From the NCBI GenBank assembly GCA_026932145.1, contig JAIXKT010000019.1:53723-114302 (forward strand): DNA of 60,580 bases, written 5' to 3'. Made by a program: the position numbers and the translations under genes. The DNA comes from Bacteroidia bacterium (GTDB lineage: Bacteria; Bacteroidota; Bacteroidia; J057; JAIXKT01). Shown one piece after another: positions 33,881-41,932 of this stretch. Position 1 is the stretch's first letter; the number at the start of each line of letters is the position of its first letter. The notes under the pieces are model-generated. The model did not search any database. It was not told the origin of the DNA and saw nothing but the letters and a program-made list of their open reading frames with translations.

Positions 33881-35250
33881 GATTTTTCCAGACGGATTCT
33901 GGGGTCGGCGATGCGATAGAGAAAATCAGCCACCAGGACCCCGGTCAGGGTAAGCAGGCCGGAGAGCATAAACACAGCTATCAGTACGGGATAATCCCGC
34001 ATGCTCACCGCCTGCCAGGTCAGCAATCCCATTCCCGGAATGGAGAATATGGTTTCCAGGATAATGGAGCCTCCTACCAGGCCGGGTATAATTTGTGCCA
34101 CAAGTGTAATGAGGGGGAGAAGGGAATTGCGGAGGGCATGTTTCCAGATGACGATTTTCTCCGGAAGGCCTTTTGCCCGGGCGGTGCGAATAAAATCTGC
34201 CTGGATGTTTTCGAGCATGGCATTTCGCACCTGTCCGGTGAGAAAGGCAAATGCACTGTAGGCATAAGCGAAGGTAGGCAATACCAGGTGCCAGGACCAG
34301 TCGGCCAGTTTGCGGTACCAGGGCCAGTTGTCCTGACTGCGGATATCGGCAATTCCCCCGGCAGGAAACCAGTCTAGAAAAGTACCTGAGGCGAAGAAAA
34401 CCAGCAGCAGGGTGGCCAGCCAGAAAGCCGGAATGGAGTATAGAATAAACAACAGGCCATTCAACAATCGCTCACCTGAAGAGCCGTAAGCCCGGGCGGA
34501 ATAAACCCCTGCCGGAATAGACACCACAAGGGCGAGCAGCAGGGACAGGAAGTTAACCAGAAAGGTCCATAGCAGGGCCGTGGGCAAATGACTGGCCACT
34601 GGGCGACCATCCCGGTAAGACAATCCCAGATCCATTCGAACCACGCGTTTCAGCCATTCATGAAAAGCATTGTTGGAACCATACCATCGAAACCGGGGCA
34701 TCAGGGAATACCATCCGGGCTGCTCCATTCCAGCCGGTAGTGCAATCTGATTCAGGGGATAGGCCGGAAATTGCGCCTTCAGCCGAATGATTGCATCCCC
34801 TACCTGTTGGGGCGGTTCCGATCTCAGTTCCCGCAAACGGGTCAGAATCAGGGTTCGGGAAGAATCGGAGGGCATTTGAAACATCTGTCGCTCTGCCGAC
34901 AAGAGAGAAAAATAAAGAGCCTGCCAACACTCAGGATTCCCGGTGGCTGCAGACAGATCCTGCACCCATTCTTTATCCTGAGGAAAAGGAATGGCAAAAA
35001 GCGAATCTGGCTCATGGGGGGCAAACACAGCACAGTAGAAAATCGGCCGGTTCAATCCGAGTTCCTGCCATTTGCGAATATAGACTTCAGGACCACTGAG
35101 GGGGTCATTCCCCATTCGAAGACCCTCTTTGGACAATGATCTCAAAACCGGATCCCCGGGCGTATTGCGTGTCAGCCAGAAGGACAACAGGGCCAGCACC
35201 AACAGAACCGGAACAAACAGGAATAACCGTTTGAGGAAATAGTATCCCAT
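33877..35250 (-). CDS. Peptide ABC transporter permease, DppB/OppB-like, enlarged
   Basis: The partner permease. The first helix MGYYFLKRLFLFVPVLLVLALLSFWLTRNTPGDPV is standard for DppB, and the EAA loop FIRTARAKGLPEKIVIWKHALRNSLLPLIT and the ending ISMRD-like VSMRDYPVLIAVFMLSG are canonical. Between helices 1 and 2 it carries about 150 extra residues (roughly 40-205), predicted to lie in the periplasm, so the protein is 457 rather than about 310-340 residues. The insert has several Trp/Tyr and includes KWQELGLNRPIFYC, the usual ending of the first loop with an extension. It starts 32 bp after the binding-protein gene and overlaps the DppC-like gene by 4 bp. No ATPase gene (DppD/F) is in the operon. 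Confidence 0.9.
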   Translation of the reverse strand: MGYYFLKRLFLFVPVLLVLALLSFWLTRNTPGDPVLRSLSKEGLRMGNDPLSGPEVYIRKWQELGLNRPIFYCAVFAPHEPDSLFAIPFPQDKEWVQDLSAATGNPECWQALYFSLLSAERQMFQMPSDSSRTLILTRLRELRSEPPQQVGDAIIRLKAQFPAYPLNQIALPAGMEQPGWYSLMPRFRWYGSNNAFHEWLKRVVRMDLGLSYRDGRPVASHLPTALLWTFLVNFLSLLLALVVSIPAGVYSARAYGSSGERLLNGLLFILYSIPAFWLATLLLVFFASGTFLDWFPAGGIADIRSQDNWPWYRKLADWSWHLVLPTFAYAYSAFAFLTGQVRNAMLENIQADFIRTARAKGLPEKIVIWKHALRNSLLPLITLVAQIIPGLVGGSIILETIFSIPGMGLLTWQAVSMRDYPVLIAVFMLSGLLTLTGVLVADFLYRIADPRIRLEKS

Positions 35251-35282
35251 TGGCAGGTATGCGGATTAGGCGCCCGGTCCCA

Positions 35283-37085
35283 TTATTTTTCAGCGTAGCG
35301 GCTGAGGTTATGGGGAATCCACATTCTGGACATCAGGAAATTGGGACGGAGGATGGTGGTTTGTACCCCTTTCACGCGCTTGCTGACGGCAAAGAGGTTT
35401 TGGGAGGACAGCAGGAAAATACAGGGAGCTTCCTGGTATATGACTTCCTGAAAGCCTTTGACCATTTCGGCTCTTTTGCCGGGATTGGTTTCAGCAGCAA
35501 TGGCATCCAGCATACGATCTGTTTCGGTAGTGCCAAAGCCCATAAAGTTAAAACCTCCATTCAGCCAGGCATCGGTGTGAAACTGTTCCTTCAGGTCAGA
35601 AGGGCCGGGGCCCGCTGCCAGGGAATAGTACATCATATCAAAATCATGACCGGCCATTTTTTCCCGCAGTACGGCATTCTCATATCCGGTAACATTAATT
35701 TTCACTCCGGCCTTGCGGGCATCTTCGGCAAACATCAACCCGATATTTTTCCGAACCTCCACATTCTGGCCAAATGCAAATTCCACTTCAAACTCTACTT
35801 TTTTCCCATCCACCATTTTATCCAGGGTTCCGTCCCCATTCGAATCTTTCCAGCCAGCCTCGGCCAGAAGTTTGCGGGCCTCTTCCACATTCAAATCCAC
35901 CGGCTTCAGGGATTCATTGTATTCGTCTCTTTTCAGATAAGGTACAGGTCCACTGATTCTACGGGCATATCCAAAAACAAACTGCTCAATGGCCTTATTC
36001 ACATCCAGGAGTAGCTGCATGGCTTTTCGAACCCGCACATCGGTGAATAGGGGCTTGCGCTTTTTGCCAGGTTTCATGTTCATACCCACGAAAGAGTAGC
36101 TGAACATATCGGAACGCATCAGCTGGAAATTGCGGGTAACATCCGGGTTCTTCTCGAGCTCCTGAAACACATTGGGGCGAATGGCATAGCATAAATCCAG
36201 GCGCTGGGCTTTGAGTTCCAGGATGGCAGTATTCATATCGTTGATAATGCGGAACACCAGTTTCTGCGGCCAGGCCTGGAAGGCATCTCCGGATTCCCGA
36301 TCTCCCCACCAGTCTTTTTTCCGCTCCAGCACCACCTGCTGGCCTGTGGTCCATTCTGCCAGGGCATAGGGACCGGAGCCCACCACCTGGCCTTTTTCCC
36401 TCAGGTGTTTGTCATCGAGGTATTCTTTGGCAAAGGCCTGCAATTGCGGATTGTCTGTGAGGGCTGCGGCCTCTTTCTTCAGCTGGGGAAGGGTGTAGGC
36501 ATCCAGCACCCCTTTGGGGTCATAGTGATATTTGGGCAATACAGGCAGGTCGCCGATGCTCATTTCATGGTTAACCCCTGCAGTAGTAGTGGTAATGGTC
36601 AGTTTTTTAGGATTGGCAGGGTCGGCAACTGCGTCTTCAATGAAATCAATGTAGAGGGACAGGCGGGAATTTACCGGAGGGGTGCGAATAATTTTCAGGG
36701 TGCTGATTACATCTGCTGCTGTAACCGGGGTGCCATTATCCCAGGATGCGTTTTGCCGGATGGTAAAGATAAAGGACTTACCGTCTTCGGAAACCTGTGG
36801 ACGGCCTTCAGCCAGCACCGGGGAAGGTTGCAGGGTTTGTGGGTCATACTGCAGCAGGCTTTGAAAAATATTCCCAGTGCACAACATATCGGCAGAAACC
36901 GTGCTGTAGTGGGTGGGGAGCAGCATATCGGGTTCTTCCAGCTGGTGAACCACGAGCCAGTCATTCACCTCAGGCTGTGTCTGATCTGTGTAAAAGGGAT
37001 CTTCGGAGTTCTGTTTTGAATCTCCGCAGGAAACCAGAACCAGACAACAAAACAGGGATAAGGGCAGCAGGAATCGCACGAACAT
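35283..37085 (-). CDS. Peptide ABC transporter substrate-binding lipoprotein (SBP family 5)
   Basis: The extracytoplasmic solute-binding protein of the same transporter, 600 residues. The signal MFVRFLLPLSLFCCLVLVSCGD ends in a lipobox (LVSC), so it is anchored by lipid to the membrane. Family-5 features are DMLCTGNIFQSLLQYDPQTLQPSPVLAE, the strand FIFTIRQNASWDNGTPVTAADV, and VRKAMQLLLDVNKAIEQFVFGYA. Family members bind oligopeptides, dipeptides, nickel or opines; the ligand cannot be read from the sequence. As first gene of the operon it leads DppB- and DppC-like permeases and the VWA and TPR genes. The 280-bp upstream gap to the FkbM gene holds no other feature I can support. Confidence 0.92.
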   Translation of the reverse strand: MFVRFLLPLSLFCCLVLVSCGDSKQNSEDPFYTDQTQPEVNDWLVVHQLEEPDMLLPTHYSTVSADMLCTGNIFQSLLQYDPQTLQPSPVLAEGRPQVSEDGKSFIFTIRQNASWDNGTPVTAADVISTLKIIRTPPVNSRLSLYIDFIEDAVADPANPKKLTITTTTAGVNHEMSIGDLPVLPKYHYDPKGVLDAYTLPQLKKEAAALTDNPQLQAFAKEYLDDKHLREKGQVVGSGPYALAEWTTGQQVVLERKKDWWGDRESGDAFQAWPQKLVFRIINDMNTAILELKAQRLDLCYAIRPNVFQELEKNPDVTRNFQLMRSDMFSYSFVGMNMKPGKKRKPLFTDVRVRKAMQLLLDVNKAIEQFVFGYARRISGPVPYLKRDEYNESLKPVDLNVEEARKLLAEAGWKDSNGDGTLDKMVDGKKVEFEVEFAFGQNVEVRKNIGLMFAEDARKAGVKINVTGYENAVLREKMAGHDFDMMYYSLAAGPGPSDLKEQFHTDAWLNGGFNFMGFGTTETDRMLDAIAAETNPGKRAEMVKGFQEVIYQEAPCIFLLSSQNLFAVSKRVKGVQTTILRPNFLMSRMWIPHNLSRYAEK

Positions 37086-37366
37086 AGCAATCGGATTGAA
37101 AACCTGCTCAAATTAGGGATAAAAAGCATGAGGGAATACAGCCACCGTGCAAAAAAGCGTTACTGCCTATTCATCTGGTTTTTTCGGGTGGTCTGAGGAT
37201 ACAAACTGAAGAAGGAATATTCCAGCCTTTTGTTCGGGTGGGTGGAAGCAGGAGAAAACCGGGGGAATTTGTCTGATGCGTAACCCTCGCTTCAATTTGC
37301 CTATCACCTATTGATTTCTACCGAACAGCCGGCAATGCATTGCGGGGATGGCAGGAGCTGTCCTGA

Positions 37367-38161
37367 TCAGCCTTTAAACCGTGGGTTGATATACAATGCG
37401 TCGGAATAAATGGCGCGGGAATCAATAATCAGGGGGCGGGAAATATTGTGCAGGTAGAACCCAAATTCTGCACTCAGTTTTTGATGAAGGGAAATAAAAT
37501 CCGAACCACCTTCATACTGATCCATATAATTGAATTCCACCAGCAGGTAGCGGGTTCTGGATAATACGGACCTGCCTCCGTCCAATACTTCCAATTCGGC
37601 ACCCTGAACATCAATTTTGAGGAGGTCAATGGAGGGGAGTGAAGCCAATTGATGATCGAGCGTGTCTGCCTGACATTGGATTTCTTCCTGGATATCCCAG
37701 TTTCCCTGGACCAGGGTGTTCATTTCAGACTTGGGAGGCAAGAGGGAGGCGCCTGTCGTGTCACGGGTAACAAAGAAGGTGCGTTGTCCCTGAAAATTAC
37801 CCAACGCCACTGGCCGAGCCTCAGCAAAGGGATAGGCCTTTAGCATTTGCGAAAGAGCCTGGAATGCTGCTGGCACAGGTTCATAGGCAATATGCGTTTC
37901 CGGCACCACACAATTGAGAAAATGGCGGCTCCACAATCCGGTATTGGCGCCCACATCAATAACCACCTTTAAATTGGCCACTTCCCCGGCAGGAAACAAC
38001 TCCAGGCTGCAGATACGCATGCTGGTTTCGATTTTGCCATAATCCAGCACGGACCGATTGCGGGTGTCAACTCCGGCGCTTTTCAATACGCTGGCCTGCT
38101 TCAATATCTGCACCAGGCCAAAAGGAAGCAGGGATTTAAAGATTGAAAAAATAGTTGTCAA
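37367..38161 (-). CDS. FkbM-family SAM-dependent methyltransferase
   Basis: A 264-residue methyltransferase of the FkbM family, which methylates hydroxyl groups of sugars and polyketides, often in polysaccharide clusters. The SAM-binding motif I is VVIDVGANTGLWSRHFL near residue 67, with AYEPVPAAFQALSQML after it, and LLKIDVQGAELEVLDGG is the FkbM-specific motif near residue 178. The only well-placed start is a TTG at 38161, 20-odd bp after a -7 box; an ATG 48 codons in would cut the fold, so TTG is preferred, with some doubt. It stands alone with no glycosyltransferases nearby. Confidence 0.87.
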   Translation of the reverse strand: MTTIFSIFKSLLPFGLVQILKQASVLKSAGVDTRNRSVLDYGKIETSMRICSLELFPAGEVANLKVVIDVGANTGLWSRHFLNCVVPETHIAYEPVPAAFQALSQMLKAYPFAEARPVALGNFQGQRTFFVTRDTTGASLLPPKSEMNTLVQGNWDIQEEIQCQADTLDHQLASLPSIDLLKIDVQGAELEVLDGGRSVLSRTRYLLVEFNYMDQYEGGSDFISLHQKLSAEFGFYLHNISRPLIIDSRAIYSDALYINPRFKG

Positions 38162-38184
38162 GTGTAGGGGGGAAGATTAAGCCT

Positions 38185-38192
38185 CAAAAGTA
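38185..38192 (-). promoter_or_regulatory. -7 promoter box (TACTTTTG) for the FkbM gene
   Basis: Minus-strand TACTTTTG fits TAnnTTTG and lies 23 bp before the TTG start of the FkbM gene. A TTTTG is present about 8 bp upstream but at the wrong distance for a -33 box. Confidence 0.5.
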
Positions 38193-38506
38193 ACAAAATC
38201 ATGGGGAGAATGCTCATTATCAACCAACACGCCTGGTGGTGGAGGGCAAAATCATGCGTCCTGCCACGAATTTGACCCCGGCGGGGCAATACAATCCCGC
38301 CGATTTCGTCCCTGCCCTGCTGGTTATTACCTTCCAAATACAGAATTGAAAATCAACACCCTACTCTGCTCCCCGGGGGGAAGAATCTTTTGGTGAGGTT
38401 CAGCTGTAGCAGGAAGTGGGAACTCCATCCCGGTTGTCCCCTCAAATTCGGGCAAAAAGCCAATTTCTTCAGAACCTTTTCGGCAGGCATAAGACAAAAA
38501 TTGGCT

Positions 38507-38536
38507 TTTGTAGTTGGGACACTTTTGTTATCTTTG
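38507..38536 (+). promoter_or_regulatory. Full -33/-7 promoter of the tRNA cluster
   Basis: TTTG at 38507-38510 and TATCTTTG at 38529-38536 are separated by 18 bp, matching both parts of the Bacteroidota housekeeping promoter (-33 TTTG, -7 TAnnTTTG). The predicted transcription start is about 20 bp before tRNA-Ser. Confidence 0.8.
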
Positions 38537-38561
38537 CACTTCCAAAACTCATTTGGACAAC

Positions 38562-38648
<87 letters not shown>

Positions 38649-38688
38649 CACTGATTTATGAGGTGGTTCTTTTGAGAATGAATTTTTT

Positions 38689-38763
38689 CGGGGCGTAGCG
38701 TAGTCCGGTCATCGCGCCTGGTTTGGGACCAGGAGGTCGCAAGTTCGAATCTTGCCGCCCCGA
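38689..38763 (+). tRNA. tRNA-Pro (anticodon TGG)
   Basis: A 75-base tRNA. Acceptor stem CGGGGCG/CGCCCCG is perfect; the anticodon stem CCTGG/CCAGG encloses TTTGGGA, giving TGG (proline CCA and wobble). T arm GCAAG-TTCGAAT-CTTGC. Discriminator A, no encoded CCA. Confidence 0.95.
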
Positions 38764-38775
38764 CAATTACAAATT

Positions 38776-38811
38776 AACGATTTACGAATTACGGTTTGTA
38801 AATCGTTTTTA
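38776..38811 (+). terminator. Hairpin with T-run between tRNA-Pro and tRNA-Arg
   Basis: A 10-bp stem (AACGATTTAC / GTAAATCGTT) with a 12-base loop followed by a T run. It may end transcription after tRNA-Pro, or be a processing hairpin; tRNA-Arg then would depend on read-through or on its own unseen promoter. Confidence 0.5.
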
Positions 38812-38825
38812 GTTTTACAAATATT

Positions 38826-38899
38826 GGTTCCGTAGCTCAGCTGGATAGAGCAACTGCCTTCTAAGCAGTAGGTCATTGGTTCGAATCCAATCGGAATCA
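38826..38899 (+). tRNA. tRNA-Arg (anticodon TCT)
   Basis: A 74-base tRNA. Acceptor GGTTCCG/CGGAATC pairs with one G-T wobble; the anticodon stem ACTGC/GCAGT holds CTTCTAA, giving TCT (AGA/AGG). T arm ATTGG-TTCGAAT-CCAAT. Discriminator A, no encoded CCA. Its 3' end is the border between the core region and the AT-rich accessory region. Confidence 0.95.
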
Positions 38900-39032
38900 C
38901 TAGTGCCAAAATTTTGATCCTTAGGGAAGAAGAAGAAATACACAAGATTATAGCTATATTTTGTCTAATACTCTTGAAGTAGATAATGGATTACTTGGCT
39001 TAAGCTCAAGTAATACCAATTTGCCGGCATGA

Positions 39033-39233
39033 CTTTACCGTGGTTGCACAGGGCATGAAATGCTAAATGAGTTTGGCTTAGTAAATATGAATGCAAGGTT
39101 GTATGACCCTGTAGTAGGGATGATGCTCTCGCCTGATAATTATGTGCAAAATCCGAGTAATACACAAAATTTTAATAGGTATGCCTATTGTTATAATAAT
39201 CTGTTAGCCTATATTGATTCAGACGGACAGTAA
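39033..39233 (+). pseudogene. RHS-repeat core C-terminal remnant
   Basis: A 66-codon fragment in one open frame translates to the end of the RHS-associated core domain: LYRGCTGHEMLNEFGLVNM, then NARLYDPVVGMMLSPDNYV and QNFNRYAYCYNNLLAYIDSDGQ. Intact RHS proteins have this block (Y-R-G-[FY]-T-G-H-E, R-L-Y-D-P-x-x-G-R-x-x-S-P-D) just before a variable toxin. Here a stop precedes it and another directly follows D-S-D-G-Q, so neither the thousand-residue shell nor a toxin remains. It lies 133 bp after tRNA-Arg and is followed by a copy of the IS91-like end, so it is probably debris of an island. Confidence 0.85.
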
Positions 39234-39254
39234 GCTTCCCTTTTTTTGAGGCCA

Positions 39255-39511
39255 ATCAAAAATAAAACTAAAAACAAAGAAAACAAGATAAGAAACAAGA
39301 AAAAAACGAACATAACCACAACACAAACTCCATAAAACACCCCTCAAAGGGTACTAAAAAGTACACTTGTTTATTGTTTTATAGCACAACTAATTTTTTA
39401 AAACCCCATAATATATTTTACTTGCAACTGAGCTCCGGAAGCTTTATTCAACCTGCCAAAGGCAGTCAGGCACAGGGTTAAATCAGACAGAGATTTGTTT
39501 AAACCCTATAT
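39255..39511 (+). repeat. Direct-repeat copy 1: 3' end of the IS91-like element
   Basis: This 257-bp stretch is closely similar to 49101-49339, which follows the IS91-like transposase, including AACACAAACTCCATAAAACA and CTCAAAGGGTACTAAAAAGT. It ends in an imperfect hairpin (GGGTTAAA ... TTTAAACCC) followed by TATAT and then GTTA at 39512. It has an extra CTGCC-AAA-GGCAG hairpin compared with the other copies. The transposase genes are absent, so it is a solo end. Confidence 0.85.
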
Positions 39512-39532
39512 GTTACCGGCTGGTGTCTGTTG

Positions 39533-40972
39533 TCACGAGTTGCGTTTTTGTTTTTGTAAAATTGTGTTCTTACCGACTGAATAAGCATAAACTGATGCAG
39601 GAATATATTTTAATTTTAAATTGTCTATATCTTTAGTTCCTTCTTTGTCAATGGTTGTGACTAATGCAGTTTGCAAGTTATTGTCCTTTAAAAATTGTAA
39701 TAAGGGCTTCAGGTCTCCGGGTTTTTCATAAAACTGATTGCTCCACTTTATTTCCACAGCCCATTGAGGTTTGAAGTTTTTGTCATCTAGTTTAACCATA
39801 TCTACCTCTCCCTTCTGCCATCTTGCATAGTAAGGAGTAAACCAATCTCTGTGAAGCCATTGAGCATAAATTGCCGTCTCAACCATATTGCCGATAAAAG
39901 GGTCTGTTGGTTGTAATGGAGAAAACAAGGCACTTCGCAATGAAGGATTAGTCAGATAAATCTTGAATTGTGTTGCTCTTTGAAACTGTTTGGGTTTGTT
40001 GGATATTTTATGAACCACCTTAATTAAAAATGCAGCTTCTAAATACTCAATGTAGCGTTTTATGGTATTCTTTTGAACTCCTGAGTTTTTACTTAATTCT
40101 TCAAGACTTACTTCTCCTGCGCTATTATATGCAATAGCAGTAAATAACGAATTAAGCTCTTGCACGTCTCTTATTCCATAAAGACTTGGCAAATCTCTCA
40201 ATAATACTTTGTCAATAATATCGCTTCTAATATATCGTCCGGGATTACTCTGAATTTTTTCAGAAAAAATTACTTCCGGGTAACCACCATAATTGATATA
40301 GTCCAAAAAATGCTTATTAAGTTCGTTGATATTATTGGTACTGTAAAATTTTGTCAAACTGCCTTGCCAGTCTAAATTTGTCTCTGTGATGAGTCTGTTT
40401 AATTGTTTCAAATGAAGAAACTCATTAAAGGTCAACGGAGGCAGCATGAAATCTGTGAAGCGTCCTGCTCCACTCTCATTACTTTTAAGTCTTAATGCAG
40501 CAGCAGCAGAACCCGAAACTACGAAGCGAGTATGAGGATAACTGTCAACTAAAGACTTAAGATGCACTTCCCAATCTTTTAAATATTGTATCTCATCAAA
40601 GAAGATATACCAACCTTTGAGACTTTCCTGTTTTGTTGCCTTTCGGCAGAAACTAAAAAGTTGCTCTAAGCTGATATTGTTGTAAATAGGCGTTTCAATT
40701 GAAATGAAAGCAACTTTCAAAGGGTCAATTTCATTCTCAAGCAGATTTTGAACAGCATGATACATCATTACAGTTTTACCAACTCTTCGTGGTCCCATTA
40801 GAACAACTGCTCTTCTAACACCGGTCTCTGTTACAAGAGGCATAAACAAGTCAAAATACAATCTCCTTTGCATGGAGGTGTAATACTCTTCTACTGCTCC
40901 AGTCACCCACCAAGGATTTTCAAATCTTAGTCGGTCAAGAACCTGTTCTTCGGAATATGGTAATAAAGCCAT
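39533..40972 (-). CDS. ATP-binding protein of the AAA_14/DUF4143 family
   Basis: A 479-residue ATPase. The Walker A motif is MGPRRVGKTVMMYHAV near residue 60, Walker B is WYIFFDEIQYLKDWEVHL near residue 125, and FVVSGSAAAALRLKS is the sensor region; the second half (RATQFKIYLTNPSLRSAL ... AIYAQWLHRDW ... GEVDMV) is a DUF4143 domain, which has a nuclease-like fold with E-V-D. Members are very common in Bacteroidota accessory DNA; their function is unproven. ATG 40972 was chosen because the family start is soon followed by LLPYSEEQVLDRL; the extension to 41023 is AT-rich leader. It lies alone between an attC-like site on its 5' side and the IS91-like end on its 3' side, as a cassette gene would. 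Confidence 0.88.
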   Translation of the reverse strand: MALLPYSEEQVLDRLRFENPWWVTGAVEEYYTSMQRRLYFDLFMPLVTETGVRRAVVLMGPRRVGKTVMMYHAVQNLLENEIDPLKVAFISIETPIYNNISLEQLFSFCRKATKQESLKGWYIFFDEIQYLKDWEVHLKSLVDSYPHTRFVVSGSAAAALRLKSNESGAGRFTDFMLPPLTFNEFLHLKQLNRLITETNLDWQGSLTKFYSTNNINELNKHFLDYINYGGYPEVIFSEKIQSNPGRYIRSDIIDKVLLRDLPSLYGIRDVQELNSLFTAIAYNSAGEVSLEELSKNSGVQKNTIKRYIEYLEAAFLIKVVHKISNKPKQFQRATQFKIYLTNPSLRSALFSPLQPTDPFIGNMVETAIYAQWLHRDWFTPYYARWQKGEVDMVKLDDKNFKPQWAVEIKWSNQFYEKPGDLKPLLQFLKDNNLQTALVTTIDKEGTKDIDNLKLKYIPASVYAYSVGKNTILQKQKRNS

Positions 40973-41114
40973 TTTAATAGGTTTTAATAGTGCAAAATTA
41001 CAAAAAATAAGATTATTATACAACTCTTATTTTTCAACATTGGTCACTTATAAGAAAAAATGAAGTCGAAATGGCTCTTAATTATCAAGATTAGGTGTCG
41101 CTAAAATACGCTTG

Positions 41115-41166
41115 CCATAACGGCAGCCTGTAAAAAACTCGTAGTAATTAAAACAAGCTGTTAATT
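41115..41166 (-). other. Short attC-like site G
   Basis: Read on the minus strand it is AATTAAC, a stem AGCTTGT/ACAGGCT with CTGCC, and then GTTATGG. The CTGCC-GTTAT end is shared with the better-supported sites at 57,880 and 58,836. It lies 140 bp before the ATPase start codon, as the border of a cassette would. The cassette's far end does not carry the matching CCATAAC, so support is weaker. Confidence 0.45.
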
Positions 41167-41220
41167 TTTTTGAAATAAAAATACAAATAAAAACTGATAA
41201 ACATCTAAAGCCGTTTAATC

Positions 41221-41284
41221 GAGCTCCGGAAGCTTTATTCAACACGGGATTAAATCAAAGCAGAGCTTCGTTTAATCCCTATAT
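41221..41284 (+). repeat. Direct-repeat copy 2: terminal hairpin only
   Basis: This 64-bp copy starts GAGCTCCGGAAGC, as in the other two, and ends with the hairpin GGGATTAAA ... TTTAATCCC plus TATAT, next to GTTA at 41285. It sits inside a T9SS-type cargo gene and supplies its stop codon (41279-41281). Confidence 0.85.
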
Positions 41285-41920
41285 GTTACCACTTGTGCCA
41301 TGTGTAATTTCTAACTTATTGGCAGGGCTTGCATTATTAATACCAACATTACCATTTCCTAAAATGCGCATTCGTTCAGTAGCATTCGTATTAAACAACA
41401 TAGGTAAATTCTCTTGCTGGTTAAAGATTGCATGACCGTTGCTCCCGCCTCCTAAAATACCAATTTGAAAACCATCGCTTGAGGTAGTGCCTGTGCCACT
41501 GTTGGTATATTGCATTCTTACTGCATTTGAACTACCATCGCTAATGTGTAATTTTTGTTGCCCAACTTGTGTTCCAATCGTAACTTGAATATTATCGAAG
41601 GTAGTTACAGAAGGTTCTCCGCCAAAAGAAATTAAGCCGTTGGTTGATGTAATATCGTCAGAGCCACTACCTGGGTTTCCACCCAACCACAAAGAGCTTG
41701 GTCCGACATGAATTCTTCCAAAAACTCTTAAACTATCAGTTGTTATTTGACCTTTTACATGTAAAGGAACTGTAGGATTATTTAAGCCTATCCCCACCTT
41801 TCTGAAAGTGTAATTTGTACTATCATCTGTAGAATGCCACTGAATAGTATCTTCTTGAGCTGAAACTTTTAATACTAGTATAACTAATATTGAAAAAAGA
41901 AATGTTGTTTTGTTTTTCAT
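41279..41920 (-). pseudogene. Truncated secreted tail-fibre-like protein
   Basis: A signal peptide (MKNKTTFLFSILVILVLKVSAQ) is followed by repeats of the form VGIGLNNPTVPLHVKG and VGINNASPANKLEI, which are typical of Bacteroidota secreted proteins resembling phage tail fibres (usually 400-1,000 residues, often ending in a chaperone-like or sorting domain). Here the protein stops after 213 residues at THGTSGNI, because the sequence runs into the 64-bp hairpin repeat, whose first bases supply a TAG. No C-terminal sorting domain is left, so secretion by T9SS should fail. Confidence 0.75.
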
Positions 41921-41932
41921 TGGATTTTGGGG

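Larger units (their letters stand above)
38162..38561. other. Intergenic region between the FkbM gene and the tRNA cluster
   Basis: About 400 bp with no supportable gene. It contains a minus-strand -7 box (TACTTTTG, 38185-38192) for the FkbM gene on the left and the plus-strand tRNA promoter on the right (38507-38536). The middle is balanced in composition and has short GC-rich inverted segments but no clear terminator. Confidence 0.5.

Noticed and set aside
39507-41121. ATPase gene as a fully proven cassette
   Set aside because: It begins at GTTATGG (minus strand) but ends at CGGTAAC, not the expected CCATAAC; the IS91-like end has probably replaced the site.
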